This document shows positions 10,424 to 21,373 of a stretch of DNA of 64,000 bases, piece by piece. The number at the start of each line of letters is the position of its first letter. The first letter of the stretch is position 1. Location: positions 24,274,371-24,338,370 of the forward strand of contig JAAALK010000285.1 of the NCBI GenBank assembly GCA_019279435.1. Direction: 5' to 3'. Below the pieces are notes generated by a model, which saw nothing but the letters and a program-made list of their open reading frames with translations, was not told where the DNA came from and did not search any database. A program made the translations under genes and the position numbers. Source of the DNA: Zizania palustris (taxonomy: Eukaryota; Streptophyta; Magnoliopsida; Poales; Poaceae).

Positions 10424-11370
10424 CATTGCCTAACAACGCAGCTGACCCTCTTCAGACTGGGCATACTCCTCGAAATACGTCATGAGCTGGGCCACCAAAG
10501 ATATCAGATTCCGGTGGAGCTTGTCGAGGAGGCTAGGATTGGTGACACCTTCACGGGCAGCGTCAATGACGGAGGAGGCCGCAACCCCTTTAATCTGGGC
10601 TTTGGTGTGTGCGAAGCGTTGTGAATACTGTCGCAGCGTCTCCCCAGGCTACTGCTTCACTTGAAAAAGACTTCCGGTGGACATGGGAGCAACGAAGGTC
10701 CCCTGGAAGTTGTTGATAAACTTCTTTAGCTGGTCCCACGACCTGATGGTCCTTGGCCTCAGTGACTAGAACCACCGAAGAGCGAATCCTTCGAGGGCTA
10801 AAGGAAAGCATTTCGCCATTGTGTCTCGACCTCCCCCGCAGGCTTCTATTGCCAAGGCATACGAACGAGAGAACTTCCCTGGGTCGTACTCTTCGAATTA
10901 CTTCGGGAGCTTCACGGCGTGGAACTTCGAGTCGAACCGCACCCTCTGCAAGTTGGGGTGCAGTGGAGACTCCTCGTCGTAGGACGTGTTCTCCTCCTCC
11001 CTCAGGTCTTCGTCATCACTTAGCGTGATAGCCTCAACCCCCAGTGCCCGTGAGGGCTCGGGGGGCGGAGTGAAGCCACCTGGCGCCATTGTGCCTGCTC
11101 AGCCTTCAACCTTGCATTTTCAGCGGCCAAGGCATCGGCTTGGCTCCCGCTGCCTCCAGAATTTGTCTCTGGGTCTTGCGAGTGGACATAGTCGGTCTGG
11201 AGGGCCATGGCTGGGGACCAACTGGGAGGTGCAGCCCAAAGAGCCCCTCCTGACCAGCTGGCGGATTCCCCGACGCAGGCCTTGCGAGCCGGTGAGGTCC
11301 CGGATCTCCGGCACCTCTCCTGGGCCTGGTTCGGAACTCCTCCCAGCACCTCAGACAGAGAGGACGCTAG
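10424..11370 (-). pseudogene. Element E gag, N-terminal part, broken
   Basis: The minus strand encodes a gag matching that of element C in order. First comes a Gln/Glu-rich helix (AENARLKAEQAQWRQ), then an acidic stretch with YDEESPLHPNLQRVRF, then the conserved core AKCFPLALEG and QRFAHTKAQI. In-frame TAG codons sit where the relative in C has Trp (just after LEGFALRWF) and near the junction. The reading continues across Copia A: the codons just before 10424 and those below 475 are in the same frame once the element and one CATTG copy are removed. The product would be the structural capsid protein; this copy cannot make it. Confidence 0.75.
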
Positions 11371-11386
11371 CTTCTTGAACTAGGTT

Positions 11387-11405
11387 CCCCACAGATGACG
11401 CCAAC
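11387..11405 (-). other. Primer-binding site of element E
   Basis: On the minus strand TTGGCGTCATCTGTGGGGA follows the LTR end immediately. It differs slightly from the PBS of element C at 43391 (TTGGCGCCGTCCGTGGGGA). This fixes the orientation of E as minus. Confidence 0.75.
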
Positions 11406-12045
11406 TGTTGGAGTAGAAGACTAGACCAACAGGTTTCAGATATGCTTTGGAATAGGATATTAGGCTCAGAGCCGTATTCTTGGATCAAGTGTCTTATGTC
11501 TTTACAATGCGGAGAGGGGGATATTTATAGTGGAGCCCTACAGTGGCCCAATACTTCCAAACCCTTTGATAGCAGTACTACATGCAACGACCCTATAGTA
11601 CAGACAAAGGGTACAGCCCCAACAGCGTGTCAGCTGCTCTGGGCACGGCTTCAGCGTTAGTCACTGCACAAGCGATCGCGATCCTGCTGCTAGACTAGCT
11701 TGACTGGACTGGTCTCGGTCTCCTGCCTTAGTGCCGAGGCCACAACTCCTTCCGGAGACGTTCCACCGGCCTTCGGTCAGCTCCCCAGGCTCAGATGCCC
11801 CCTGGATCCGGACCCTCAGTAGAGGGCCTCTGAGCCCCGGATCTTGAGCCAAGGTGGGTGTCCCCTCCTCCTCCGTTCTGGACCGGGGGTTCTCTTCCAA
11901 AGGGGGTCAGAGGCCGTTCGGCCTTCGTACTGTTTTTATTTGGAGCTAGCGGCTTCGCTAGTTACCATCATGTGGAGCCCCTTATTTGAACTTCACTCCA
12001 AGTCCTTCGCGCTCCTAAGCACCATCGGGATTATCTCCCCCAACA
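11406..12045 (-). repeat. Element E 5' LTR
   Basis: This 640-bp block starts TGTTGG and ends CCAACA, the inverted terminal dinucleotides and hexamers expected of an LTR. On the minus strand it carries a TATA box (plus coordinates about 11522-11529, TATAAATA). It is followed directly by a gypsy-type primer-binding site. The candidate target sequence on its right is ACTGC at 12046-12050; the left copy is outside the window. Confidence 0.8.
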
Positions 12046-12429
12046 ACTGCCTAAAGGGATCCAGTCAGTTTCGCTTTTGAATCGACTTCTTCCCCCAAGC
12101 AGCCAGTCGAAGTCCCTACGCCCAATTGACGATCTAGGCCTAACTCTCTTCACCCACGCAGAGGGAGTAGGGGCGCTAACACCTAGGTTTATAGTGGGCA
12201 ATACCGGCCCGTATTGTATTGGCTGGCTACTGAAGCTCACCAAGAGGGCATCATGATCAACATCCTTCAAAAAACAAGTTAAGTAGATGGAACAGAAGAT
12301 GGCAGAAGGCGAATAGAAAGGGGAGTCAAGGTGTTTACCTCGAGCCCTACATCGGCGTCATCTGGGTAAAGACGCTCCCGGTAAACCAAGGAGGAGTGAT
12401 TGAAGACGTGTTGCTTCAACTCATCCCAC

Positions 12430-13620
12430 CATCGGCGGAAGGCGTGGGAGGTCACCCGACAAGTTGCTCAGGTGGCAAGGCATCCAGAGGGGATCCCATC
12501 GGTCATATGGGAAAGGCGATCCCACTCCAAAGCACTCGTGACCTCCCGCAAGTTCGGATCTGGCCAACGAAAAAGAGATGGGGCAGGAGCTTACCAAAGC
12601 CCAGCTGCCTCGAAGAGACTGATGGATGCTAGAACTCATAGGAGCACCGCCGAGGATACTCATCGGTAAGATCAACAAGAAGCAAACAAGGAAAGGTGGC
12701 CACCGAAAAGATATGAAAGGATTCTACATCCCGTTATACATCAGGCAAAGCAAGCCGATTGGGGCATTCATACTCCGAATGGTATCCAGAAGGAAACCAG
12801 ACGGTCCGATTAGAGAATCTGAGGTGATAGCTCTTAAAGAAAGAGGCCAAGGCCGTAGAAGACAAAGGAAAGGGAGGAAAGAATGTCATCGCTTTGCCTA
12901 GAGAAGAGCAGTGGTGATAGGTGGGAATGGACGATTCTAGAAAATCAGTAGGAAAGCGTGAATGAGTAAGAGGGGTTCCTCCAATGAGATCACTAGTATA
13001 AACATTGAGCCAAAGTTGGAGGAACCACCAGGGACCCTTGAACTGACCAATGAAATTACCGGCGATAGGTTGGCCGATACAAGGTGAAGGGAACGGTAGG
13101 TAGCTCCAAGGAGGTAACGATTGAGGGGAACCCACACATGGGCGGCGAGTCGTTCGGCTAAAAACTGCAATTGAAGGGTCAAAGCCAGAGCCGGAGCCGA
13201 TACACAGAAGACAAATTCCTCTAGCCAGAGGCTGAGAAAAGCAACATGTTTGCGAGCACTTACGGGGCCGATTTTCTTGTTGTGCCTAGTAATATATCGA
13301 CTCCAGCTATCGGCTGAGTCAATGCCAAGGTTGTGGGATGGTTGGAAGTGAAGAAAGAATGGATTGGCCGGTGAATTAATGTCAAGGCAAGATAAGAAGA
13401 TGTCAAGAAGAGTGGGACTCATCAGTCCGTGACCAAAAATGAAAGCATTTAAGGCATCAGACCAGAAATAACAAGATGCAGCTAGCATCGGCTCATTTAA
13501 GTATGGCTCAGCCAAAGAAAGGCCGTTGCAATGACCAATGTCGATCTTGTCCCAAAGGGGGCGGTAAGTGGTTGACACCCTGAGATACCAGTCGCGCCAG
13601 CCGGGGATGGAAGGAGGAAA
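12430..13620 (-). pseudogene. Antisense ORF relic of element D, plant-mobile-domain-like
   Basis: The minus strand reads WSDALNAFIFGHGLMSPTL, then HVAFLSLWLEEFVFC, FLAERLAAHVWVPL, and LLGATYRSLHLV. A frame change near 13030 leads to GPWWFLQLWLNVYTSD and VWFPSGY. These phrases and their order match the aminotransferase-like plant mobile domain found in plant transposable elements and in MAIL/MAIN proteins. At least one frameshift is needed, and the C-terminal part below 12730 is in yet another frame, so it is a relic. Family recognised from memory of its phrases, not from a search. Confidence 0.6.
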
Positions 13621-14316
13621 GGATTCAAAGCCTAGGTCCTAGTTGGAGGAACACATAGGTGAACATTTGAAAGGTATCTGATAAGTCTCGACATTTATGA
13701 AATCTGTGGGGTCAGCAATGCCTAAAGGACTCAGAAAGAAGCTAGAGGGGTGAGTGACTATTGGAATGAAAACCTGGTTCCGCAAGACCTGCCAAAACAA
13801 AAGTAGAGTCGAAAGAAAGAAAATGAGAGATGAGTGAAGTCAGGAATAAATGGTTGGAGAGTTACTCGAGGGATCACTTCAATGGTGGCCATCCTTACAC
13901 TGATGAAGAGCACGTTCAATGAAGAAAGATGACGAGCGATGGCTATCACTAGGATGAACGATGAAAATATCATGGCCAGAAAGAGGTGATGAGACAAAAG
14001 TGTGAAGAAGAAAGGAAGAGTGACATGTGCTTATAAACTAACCCATTGCAGTTATGGATGGTTGGAAGGGAAGAGACAAAGTCAAAACTCTAAGAAAATG
14101 TGAAAGCATTGGAAGGCGAAGGGTTTCGACAATTAAATTATGAAGCCAGAATGCTAAGCGAAGTTATAAAGGTACCAGAAGATGAAGGGTTTCGATTGGC
14201 AATTAAAGTGAAAAGATCGTGTGGATAGACGTTTGAGAAGGCGTGACAGCAGGGATAATAACCGTTGTTAATTTTGAAGCATCAACAACCACTTAATGCT
14301 CCAAAACTAGGGGGCA
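13621..14316. other. Element D untranslated region between antisense relic and 3' LTR
   Basis: Purine-rich on the plus strand. On the minus strand it would be the promoter and leader of the antisense gene. Short frames such as the one at 13758-13997 show no domain. Nothing else could be assigned. Confidence 0.4.
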
Positions 14317-15280
14317 TGTGTTTACGCCAAGATTTGGTACAACCTAGGCCCGCTAAAGATGCCACATGGTCAACAAAAATCAGAGAGGATCCGATCAAGG
14401 AAAGTCAAGGAAGCATGTTCATGCTGTTACAAGATGATCGGACGCAGAAGAGCCGATGGAGATAAGAGCAAAAAAAGATTATGATTATACAGAATCGGTT
14501 AAGATAGAGTGCTTGGATGGTAAGTATTTGGACTATAAATATGTACCCCTAGTTATCTTAAAAACACATCTCTGTCAATCAACTACTCGGAGCTGGGCTA
14601 CATCGTTTTGATCTCCTGCGAAGAGGTGAGTTCTGCCACCCCCGACGTCCGTACCAATTAGATTAGTATCCTCATGGTTGCATCATATTGATCTCTTGAG
14701 GTGAACATTGAAACAATATGGTCGCCGGTTGTTCTCGGTGTATTAGCTAGGTCTAAGGCTGCATTAGTTCAATTTGATCTCTTAGATTGATGTGATCTAG
14801 GTGTGATAGTTTGAGGCTTTATCGGTTAGGTCCGACATCTCTTGCTATTGTATCTCTTTTATGTTGTATATCGTTCATCTAAATAAAGCATGCCTAATAC
14901 TAACATATTATTAAGATCATCGTGACTAGCTATTGTCTTAGTTAGGTCTGATCTAGTTATTATGATGATTTCCATGATATAGACATGTTATCTGGCACAT
15001 TTTATTTATTTTTATCGGAGTACAAGCTAACGGGTTATTTTCAATTCAATGATATATCTTATAAGTCATCAAAAAGCAATCATCATCCTATGTGGTAAAC
15101 TTCTCATCTTATCGACCGATGGCACGCTCGCCCAATTGCTTCATCCTAGGTCATCGGCCTTATGACCGATCAACATGATATTCCACGAATATCCTATCCT
15201 CGCCGCGGTCATCGGCTCGATAGCCGATAGGTCATGCTACTGATGTCATGTTTTCTGTTCCCTTATCAGTTGCAGGGTCA
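14317..15280 (+). repeat. Element D 3' LTR (approximate right end)
   Basis: Starts TGTGTTTACGCC right after a polypurine tract. It has a plus-strand TATA box (TATAAATA, 14534-14541). The end region contains repeated ATCGGC words and GATTGGCACGC near 15285, which itself looks like a primer-binding site. I could not find a clean CA end or a target duplication, so the right limit is approximate. Confidence 0.5.
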
Positions 15281-15399
15281 AACTGATTGGCACGCTTTGA
15301 ACCTTTTTTCTAAGAACGTAGGACCTGCACTGAAGTGAGGAAGATCTCCTAGGACACGCATGTGTCAAAATGTGACCAAAAAACACACCAACATGACCG

Positions 15400-17199
15400 C
15401 ACCTCGACACCAAGCCCTCACAGCTTACGAATAGGAGCTTATCGGTCTCGTCCTTGCCATCCGACATTGGAGACCATATTTGTGGGGTCGCCGATTCTTG
15501 GTACGAACTGACCATTTTAGTCTTAAGTTCTTACTCAATCAACGCCTGGCCACCATACTGCAGCATCATTGGGTGGGAAAGCTTCTCGGGTTTGACTTCA
15601 CCGTCGAGTATAAGACAGGGAGCTCCAACACGGTGGAAGATGCTCTCTCACGCCGTGACACAGAGGAGGTGTCGCTCCTCGCTATCTCAAGACCACAGTT
15701 CGACTACATCAACCGCCTCGACTAGGCCAATACAACTGATCTAGCATTGATCACCCTTCATGATGAAATCACCGCCTCTCAGCGCTAGGCACCATGGTCC
15801 ATTGTTGACGGCCTCGTCGCCTACAATGGGTGGCTCTACATTCCCCCGGCTTCCCCACTGCTCTAGGAAGTATTGTTTGTCGTTCATGATGACGGGCATG
15901 AGGGCGTCCAACACACTCTGCACCGACTGCGCCAAGACATTCACTCGCCCTATTTACGCGCAGTTGTTCAAGACTACATTCGTGCCTGCGCTACATGCCA
16001 GAGATACAAGTCCGAGCACCTCCACCCAACTGGACTACTTCTGCCACTACCAGTCCCAACGTCAGTTTGGGCTGACATCGGGATCGATTTCGTGGAGGCG
16101 CTTCCCTGAGTGAGAGGTAAATCGATGATCTTGATAGTGATTGATTATTTCAGTAAATATTTCCACTTCATTCCGCTAGCCCATCCATACTCGGCTGAAT
16201 CAGTGGCACATGCCTTCTTCGCAGAGATCGTTTGCCTCCATGGCATACCAGAGTCCATCGTCATCGATAGAGATCTGGTGTTCACATCATTGTTTTGGCG
16301 TGAACTCATGAAGCTCACAAGGACCAAGCTTCACATGATGTCGGCCTTCCATCCCCAATCTGATGGTCAGACCGAAGCAACCAATAAGGTCATCACCATG
16401 TACCTCCAATGCTTCGTCGGTGATTGACCATGCCAATGGTTACGATGGTTACCTTGGGCAGAATACATCTACAACATGGCATACCAGTCAGCATTGAAGG
16501 ACACCCCATTCTGGGTGGTCTACGGTCGTGACCCCCTCCATCTGTTCGTACGAACCAAGGGAGCCTCGTGTAGCCATCGTGGTGAAAAGCATGGCCGACC
16601 GCGATAATTTCCTTGTGGATGTTAGATACCATCTCGAGCAAGCCCATACTATCTAAAAATTGCAATACGACAAGAAACATCGTGACGTCAACTACGCCAT
16701 CAACGATTGGGTTTGGCTCCGTCTTCTACTCCGCTCCCCAGCTTCCCTACAGGTGCCGACAAACGGGAAGCTTTCCCCACGGTTCTTTGGGACATACCAC
16801 ACCAGTGGGGTCATCAACAAAGTGACTTACCACTTGGAGCTACCTCCCAGAGCTCGCCTCCATGACGTCTTCCACGTGGGAGTACTCAAGCAGTTCATCG
16901 ACACGCCACCCTCAGCTCCTCTGCCTCTACCTCTCACACACAATGGAGCTATAGTGCTTGAGCCAGAGAAAGCAATGCGCTCTCGTTTGGCCATGGGAGT
17001 CCGTCAGCTACTCATCCAATGGAAGGGCGAATCACCCAGCTCGGCAATGTGGGAGGATGTCGACGCCTTCATCAGTCGATATCCCTTATTTCAGCTCGAA
17101 GACGAGCTACTTGTCGAGGAGGGAGAGATGTCATATGGGGTCGACACTACCAGCGTCGCGCCCGGCCTAGGGAGGATGCACGACCCGAGGTGGCAGCAC
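15400..17199 (+). pseudogene. Element F pol: RNase H, integrase and chromodomain, with stops
   Basis: Visible parts: RNase H end (AIRHWRPYLWGRRFLVRTDH, about 15458-15520; FDFTVEYKTGSSNTVEDALS); integrase zinc finger (ACATCQRYKSEH, about 15985); integrase core with VIDYFSKYFHFIPL and FHPQSDGQTEATNK; then GDWVWLRL-type C-terminal domain (NDWVWLRLLL) and HDVFHVGVLK. A chromodomain-like end follows (LLIQWKGESPSSAMWEDV, about 17010-17065). Frames are interrupted by TAG and TGA codons, for example near 15437, 15723, 15788, 15866 and 16425, mostly where C-to-T or G-to-A changes would create stops. The last 180 codons (16660-17202) remain open. Confidence 0.82.
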
Positions 17200-17507
17200 T
17201 GACCGGTCCCTACTCAAGGATTAGTTAGGGTTTTTTGTTAGTTTCCTTAATGATTAAGATTATGTTTCCTTATTGGTTAAGATTCAAGTTAGTTAAGATT
17301 CAGGTTAGTTCTTATCTATTAGGCTATATAAATATAGATGTAAGTCCTTGAGGAAAGACAAGCAATAAAGAGTTCTATTCTCCAATCTACCAAATTATGT
17401 CTAGTCCCCCTCCGTTCTACAAGATAGCGTGGCAAGGGATGCTCCCCGCACCGGCTACAAGCTACACAGCCAAGGTCCCCCTGCTCTAGGGTTTGGGGCC
17501 CTTGACA
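17129..17507 (+). repeat. Element F 3' LTR (379 bp)
   Basis: Starts TGTCATATGGGG after a polypurine tract (GAGGAGGGAGAGA) and ends CCCTTGACA, giving TGTCA/TGACA inverted ends. A TATA box (CTATATAAATA) lies near 17323. The end of the pol frame runs into the LTR start. The CTAAG at 17508-17512 is the candidate target copy. Confidence 0.82.
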
Positions 17508-17728
17508 CTAAGGTTGTAGAACAAAAGTAGATGCATAATTCTATATTTCAAGGAAGACAATTTGCAACAAAGTAAACTGTTATAGTTCCATGCATTGAAG
17601 ATCATCACTGTTATTTTGAGTATTAATTTAATACTGATTGAAGTGATCTAGTCATCAAAGTTCACAGATTCATAAAAGCACATGTTTGCAACTAAACTTG
17701 AACAATTGCAATAGGCCATTTGCATTAC
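17508..17728. other. BADH intron 10 remnant
   Basis: AT-rich sequence between the donor of exon 10 and the right end of chromovirus F. No exon was recognised here. Confidence 0.55.
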
Positions 17729-20432
17729 CTTCACTAATGACTGACCCCAGCCTGCAACCTTCTTCTAGTGGATCTGAGACTTTGATACTCTTTGCCCAAG
17801 CAATCAATCTATCCAATAATTTCTTTGCGATTTTCTCCTGTATATATCTTCATGTCATGTATGAGAACATAACTTAATCTTTAAAATAGCAAAAGAACAT
17901 ACGTACATGTAAAAGGAGACGAGAAGTAGCACTGCAGACTTGACCAGCATTCAGAAAACACCCAAACATTGCCCACTCAACAGCTGTTTCAAATTTAGCA
18001 CACTTGTACTAGTTAACAGTATTTACTTACCACAAAATATGCAAAATCAACATTTTTCCTTTCATAACTATATAATTGTGGCCTTGTGGGTTATGAATTA
18101 AAAAATAAGTAATTATGACAACATTACATAACTGTGTCAGGGGCATAGTTCGACATGGGAGGGCTGGAGAAAGGAAGATACCTTTATTAATGTCAACATC
18201 ATCAAACACAATAAAAGGACTTTTGCCACCAAGCTCTAATGAAACAGGCTGTTCAAGAAAACACACACGCGATGGAAACGGAGTTACAATGACATCAAGG
18301 CATAAAATACAAGTTTCGTGCACCAACAGAAGCACACAGTATCATAACTTGTTAGAATTTTTTTAAGGGATGATAATATAGAGAGAACAAACCTTGACCA
18401 TTTGTGCAGCAGTAACCATTATCTTCTTACCAGTTTCTGTGCTTCCAGTAAAAGCAATCTACAGAAAGAATCCAACATAAAATGATAAAATTCAAAAATA
18501 TTTGGGGATAGTTAAAATTATGTCACACTATGTCAATGTGTTCGCCAGCACATGAATGTACAAATTAGAGAGGAGGTCTAACCTTATCCACATGGGGATG
18601 TGATGCCAATGGAGAACCAGCTTCATGCCCCAGACCAGTAACTATGTTCAAGACCCCTGGAGGTAATCCAATTTCTACACATATTCCACCAAGCTCTAGA
18701 CATATGTCCTGGTTCAAAAACATCTTTTAGTCATAGGATATAAATCTTGCATAAATGATTTGTAGATCAGGAAGCCTCACAGGGAAGCCAGCTCAGATGG
18801 CTTCAACACAGCTGTACACCCAGCAGCCAAGGCAGGTGCAACCTTCCAAGTAGCCATCAGAAGAGGATAATTCCTTCATGTGTGCATGGGTAAGAAAATG
18901 GTTTGAATGATTAGCCTTTTACAGTAACTCAAAGTTCTTTATCTTATGATCCTACAACACATCTACACAAAACAACGAAACACTGGTGATGTCAATCAGC
19001 TGTTTTTGTTATAGGGGCGCATGCATACTCTTGTGATAGGGATAAATATGTTGAAACATCAATAGTTTTAGAGGGATCAACTGGTGGCAATGAACACCAA
19101 GACATTTTTTTACGAATCAACGTATCCACTATTAGATTAGTATACAGCCTGAAAGGAGGTTGGGAAGATCAACTTCGAAGACATTGCATTAACACATACA
19201 AAAGGCAACCAATACAAAATGATCATGATTAGATTGTTAATACAGGACTAGTTATTCAGTTATGCTGATGTAAGATCCTCAATAGGATTTCCTCTGTTAG
19301 GATATTAAAAATCCCAAGGCTGACAAATGTCCACTTGGTTCTTAGTTACCAAACATGAAAAAAAAACAAGAATAATCCTTTCTGCTATGAACAACAGGAC
19401 ACCTCAAGTCTAAAGAAGACAGAGAGAAGAATTGGACATATGAAATATTTTGATACACTATGACATCCACATGTAGCAGTGTGTATCAAAGCCAAGAAAA
19501 TATAATATGATACAATTAAACGGTATCAAACTTTCAAGGCACGGTGAATGAATGTATTTATTATACCAGGGAGTGATAAGTCCAACAACTCCGATGGGTT
19601 CTTTGAGTATATATGACTTAAAATTTTCCATGGGTAGAGAGATTGGTGACCGTTGTTTCTGATCTAAGGCTTCTGCCAGATCAGCATAATACTCAAAGCA
19701 TGCTGCAACATCCTCCTAAAATTGCATGTTCAAGGCATCAAATTAAACATGGGGCATCTTGAGGCACAATAAACACCATACTGTGGGTGTGTTTGGTTCT
19801 GTTGTAAGCTGTAAAAAAGCTGCTGTGAGTTGTCTGCTGTGAAAAAGCTGTTGTGAGCTGTCTGCTGTGAAAAAACTAAAAGTCGTTTGGTTGAAGCTGC
19901 TGTGAAAAAAACTGTTGTGAGCTGACTGTTTTTTTATAACTTACGTAATTTTCATCATTATAATATTCTATACATATATATAAATAGGAAACACTCAACA
20001 TTGATGCAACTAAATAACTAAAAATAAATTAGATAAATAAAAAAGCGCATAGTTTATCTTATAAAGTAACCGACAACCACATATTATCTCATAAAATTGT
20101 GTAGTACAATACAAACCATAATAATATTAAATCAATTAAGACGCCTTGAATTCATACTATTTAATCTGAACTAAAAATCAGAAAAGCAGAAAAGCAAGGT
20201 ACATGATGCTTCCAAATTTGTACTAGAAAAAAACTGTTTTTTCACAAAAAAAACAGTTTTGGTAAACTTGTTTGGTTCAGCTTCTGCTTTTTTACAGCAG
20301 AAGCGGATTTGAAACGAGAACCAAACACACCCTGTGAATAGTTAAAAATACCATGTCTGCAACTGCTTCATCCAGAGGCTTCCCAGAATCAAGTGTCTCC
20401 AATAGAGCCAAATAAGATTTCCTATCTGTAAT
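17729..20432 (-). pseudogene. BADH: BADH exons 3-10 block
   Basis: Eight exons in family order. Exon 3 gives ITDRKSYLALLETLDSGKP; exon 4 gives CFEYYADLAEALDQKQ; exon 5 gives NYPLLMATWKVAPALAAGC; exon 6 gives EIGLPPGVLNIVTGLG; exon 7 gives IAFTGSTETGKKIMV; exon 8 gives PVSLELGGKSPFIVFDDVD; exon 9 gives the cysteine region; exon 10 gives KVSDPLEEGCRLGSVISEG. Lengths (81, 149, 93, 126, 66, 67, 77, 109) fit the phases except exon 6, which holds two extra bases (GACATATG) and so reads into TAG. Apart from that the exons look well kept, so loss of function may be fairly recent. Confidence 0.85.
19786..20331. mobile_element. MITE-like DNA element in BADH intron 3
   Basis: 546 bp with perfect 15-bp terminal inverted repeats (GGTGTGTTTGGTTCT) flanked by CTGTG at 19781-19785 and 20332-20336. 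Inner repeats of GCTGTTGTGAGCTG and TGCTGTGAAAAA occur near both ends. No coding capacity. A 5-bp duplication does not fit the common MITE superfamilies neatly (hAT 8 bp, PIF 3 bp, Tc1 TA), so the superfamily is open. Confidence 0.72.
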
Positions 20433-20904
20433 CTGCAGCCGGTGCACAATTAAGTAAATTTGCTGACAGTTATAACAAACGAACATAATAATGACAGGGT
20501 GGACATCAATTATGAAAAGCACTTAGTGATAATATGATCTTCTCATCATAACATACATTTTAGCCTAGCTTTCCATTTAAAATTCAGCAGAGAATAAACC
20601 ATCTAAACATGCTGGAATAACCTTCAATACTCATGATAAATAGCTAGAAAACATCTATCTGTTAAAACCGATGTCTGAGCAACCCATTGTTCAAAGACAA
20701 TCTACAGTCATTCAGTCAACTCCTTGTAACAGCAAGGGCAAGTCGACAACAGTTACGACATTGTTTTAAGTGAAGAACCACATATGTTACAGAGTATCAA
20801 TCTGTAATTTCCATAAAGGTCCAAATTCAGTAGCATAAATCTATATTCTAGACCAAAATAAGCATGATTTTCTACTGTTTCTGATATATTGTTGTAAGTA
20901 CCTT
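20433..20904. other. BADH intron 2, 3' part
   Basis: AT-rich intron sequence between the exon 3 acceptor and the CACTA end. No repeats or exons recognised. Confidence 0.45.
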
Positions 20905-21174
20905 CACTACAACAAAACAGAATATTTTCGTCGACCAAGTTAACTTCCGTCGGCTTTTGGGCAAGCCGACGGAAGTTAAATAACTTCCGTCGGCCTCCAC
21001 GAGCCGACGGAAGTTAACTTAACTTCCGTCGGCTTCTGACAGTGGCCGACGGAAGTTAGCGGGGGTTTTTCCGCGGCCGCTCGGATCCCTTAACTTCCGT
21101 CGGCTTCTGACAGTGGCCGACGGAAGTTAGCGGGGGTTTTTCCGCGGCCGCCCGGATCCCCCTAACTTCCGTCG
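20905..21174. mobile_element. CACTA-type transposon end with hairpin array, truncated
   Basis: Begins CACTACAACAAAACAG after CTT (candidate 3-bp target). It contains at least four palindromic units of TAACTTCCGTCGGC...GCCGACGGAAGTTA, for example arms 20941-20956 and 20963-20978. A 71-bp unit (about 21019-21088) is repeated directly at 21090-21160. The matching right end (TTGTTGTAGTG) is not found before 21256, so it is truncated. Confidence 0.65.
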
Positions 21175-21373
21175 GCCAGCATTCTAGCCTATGATGTATA
21201 AAACAGAAGTAAATTTATGACAGGATAAAACGGGATAGAAGTTTGATGTATTTTTTTGTTAAAGTAAATATTATGTTCAGTAATTCATATATGGTAACAA
21301 AATTAGAGGAGGTGTGAGTACAGCCATAATCTTCTGAATGTATTATACATTGTACACCAATATAAGAGAAGGT

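Larger units (their letters stand above)
1..12045 (-). mobile_element. Element E: Ty3/gypsy retrotransposon, Tat-like, 5' portion, minus strand, partial
   Basis: Reading the minus strand from right to left there is a 5' LTR (11406-12045), a primer-binding site, then a gag resembling that of element C (42893-54477). The gag is interrupted by Copia element A (476-10423) and resumes at 475-1, where the window ends. The pol and 3' LTR must lie to the left. The gag carries several in-frame stops, so this copy is dead. Its right end abuts Tat-like element D, which E probably entered. The far target-site copy is outside the window, so the insertion site cannot be confirmed. Confidence 0.8.
12046..15280 (+). 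mobile_element. Element D: Tat-like gypsy 3' end with antisense gene relic and 3' LTR
   Basis: The plus strand has a polypurine tract (CTAGGGGGCA, about 14307-14316) followed by an LTR-like start TGTGTTTACGCC. To its left is a minus-strand coding relic. An antisense gene between pol and the 3' LTR is a known trait of the Tat lineage (for example Grande and Retand). The gag and pol of D are not in the window: its left side ends at element E. The right boundary with chromovirus F is unclear. Confidence 0.6.
15330..17507 (+). mobile_element. Element F: chromovirus (gypsy) 3' half in BADH intron 10
   Basis: RNase H, integrase, chromodomain-like tail and a 379-bp LTR in plus orientation. The right end (CTTGACA) meets BADH intron 10 sequence, with CTAAG as the candidate target copy. 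The left half is missing or lies beyond element D. The short LTR and the integrase tail fit the Reina group of chromoviruses. Confidence 0.8.

Noticed and set aside
15310..15314. CTAAG as the left target copy of chromovirus F
   Set aside because: It matches 17508-17512 but lies in or before internal sequence with no LTR beside it; likely chance.
21061..21160. NotI, SacII and BamHI sites twice (CCGCGGCCGC, GGATCC) suggesting cloning-vector sequence
   Set aside because: They lie inside a repeated CACTA subterminal unit with diverged copies; no vector backbone is present.
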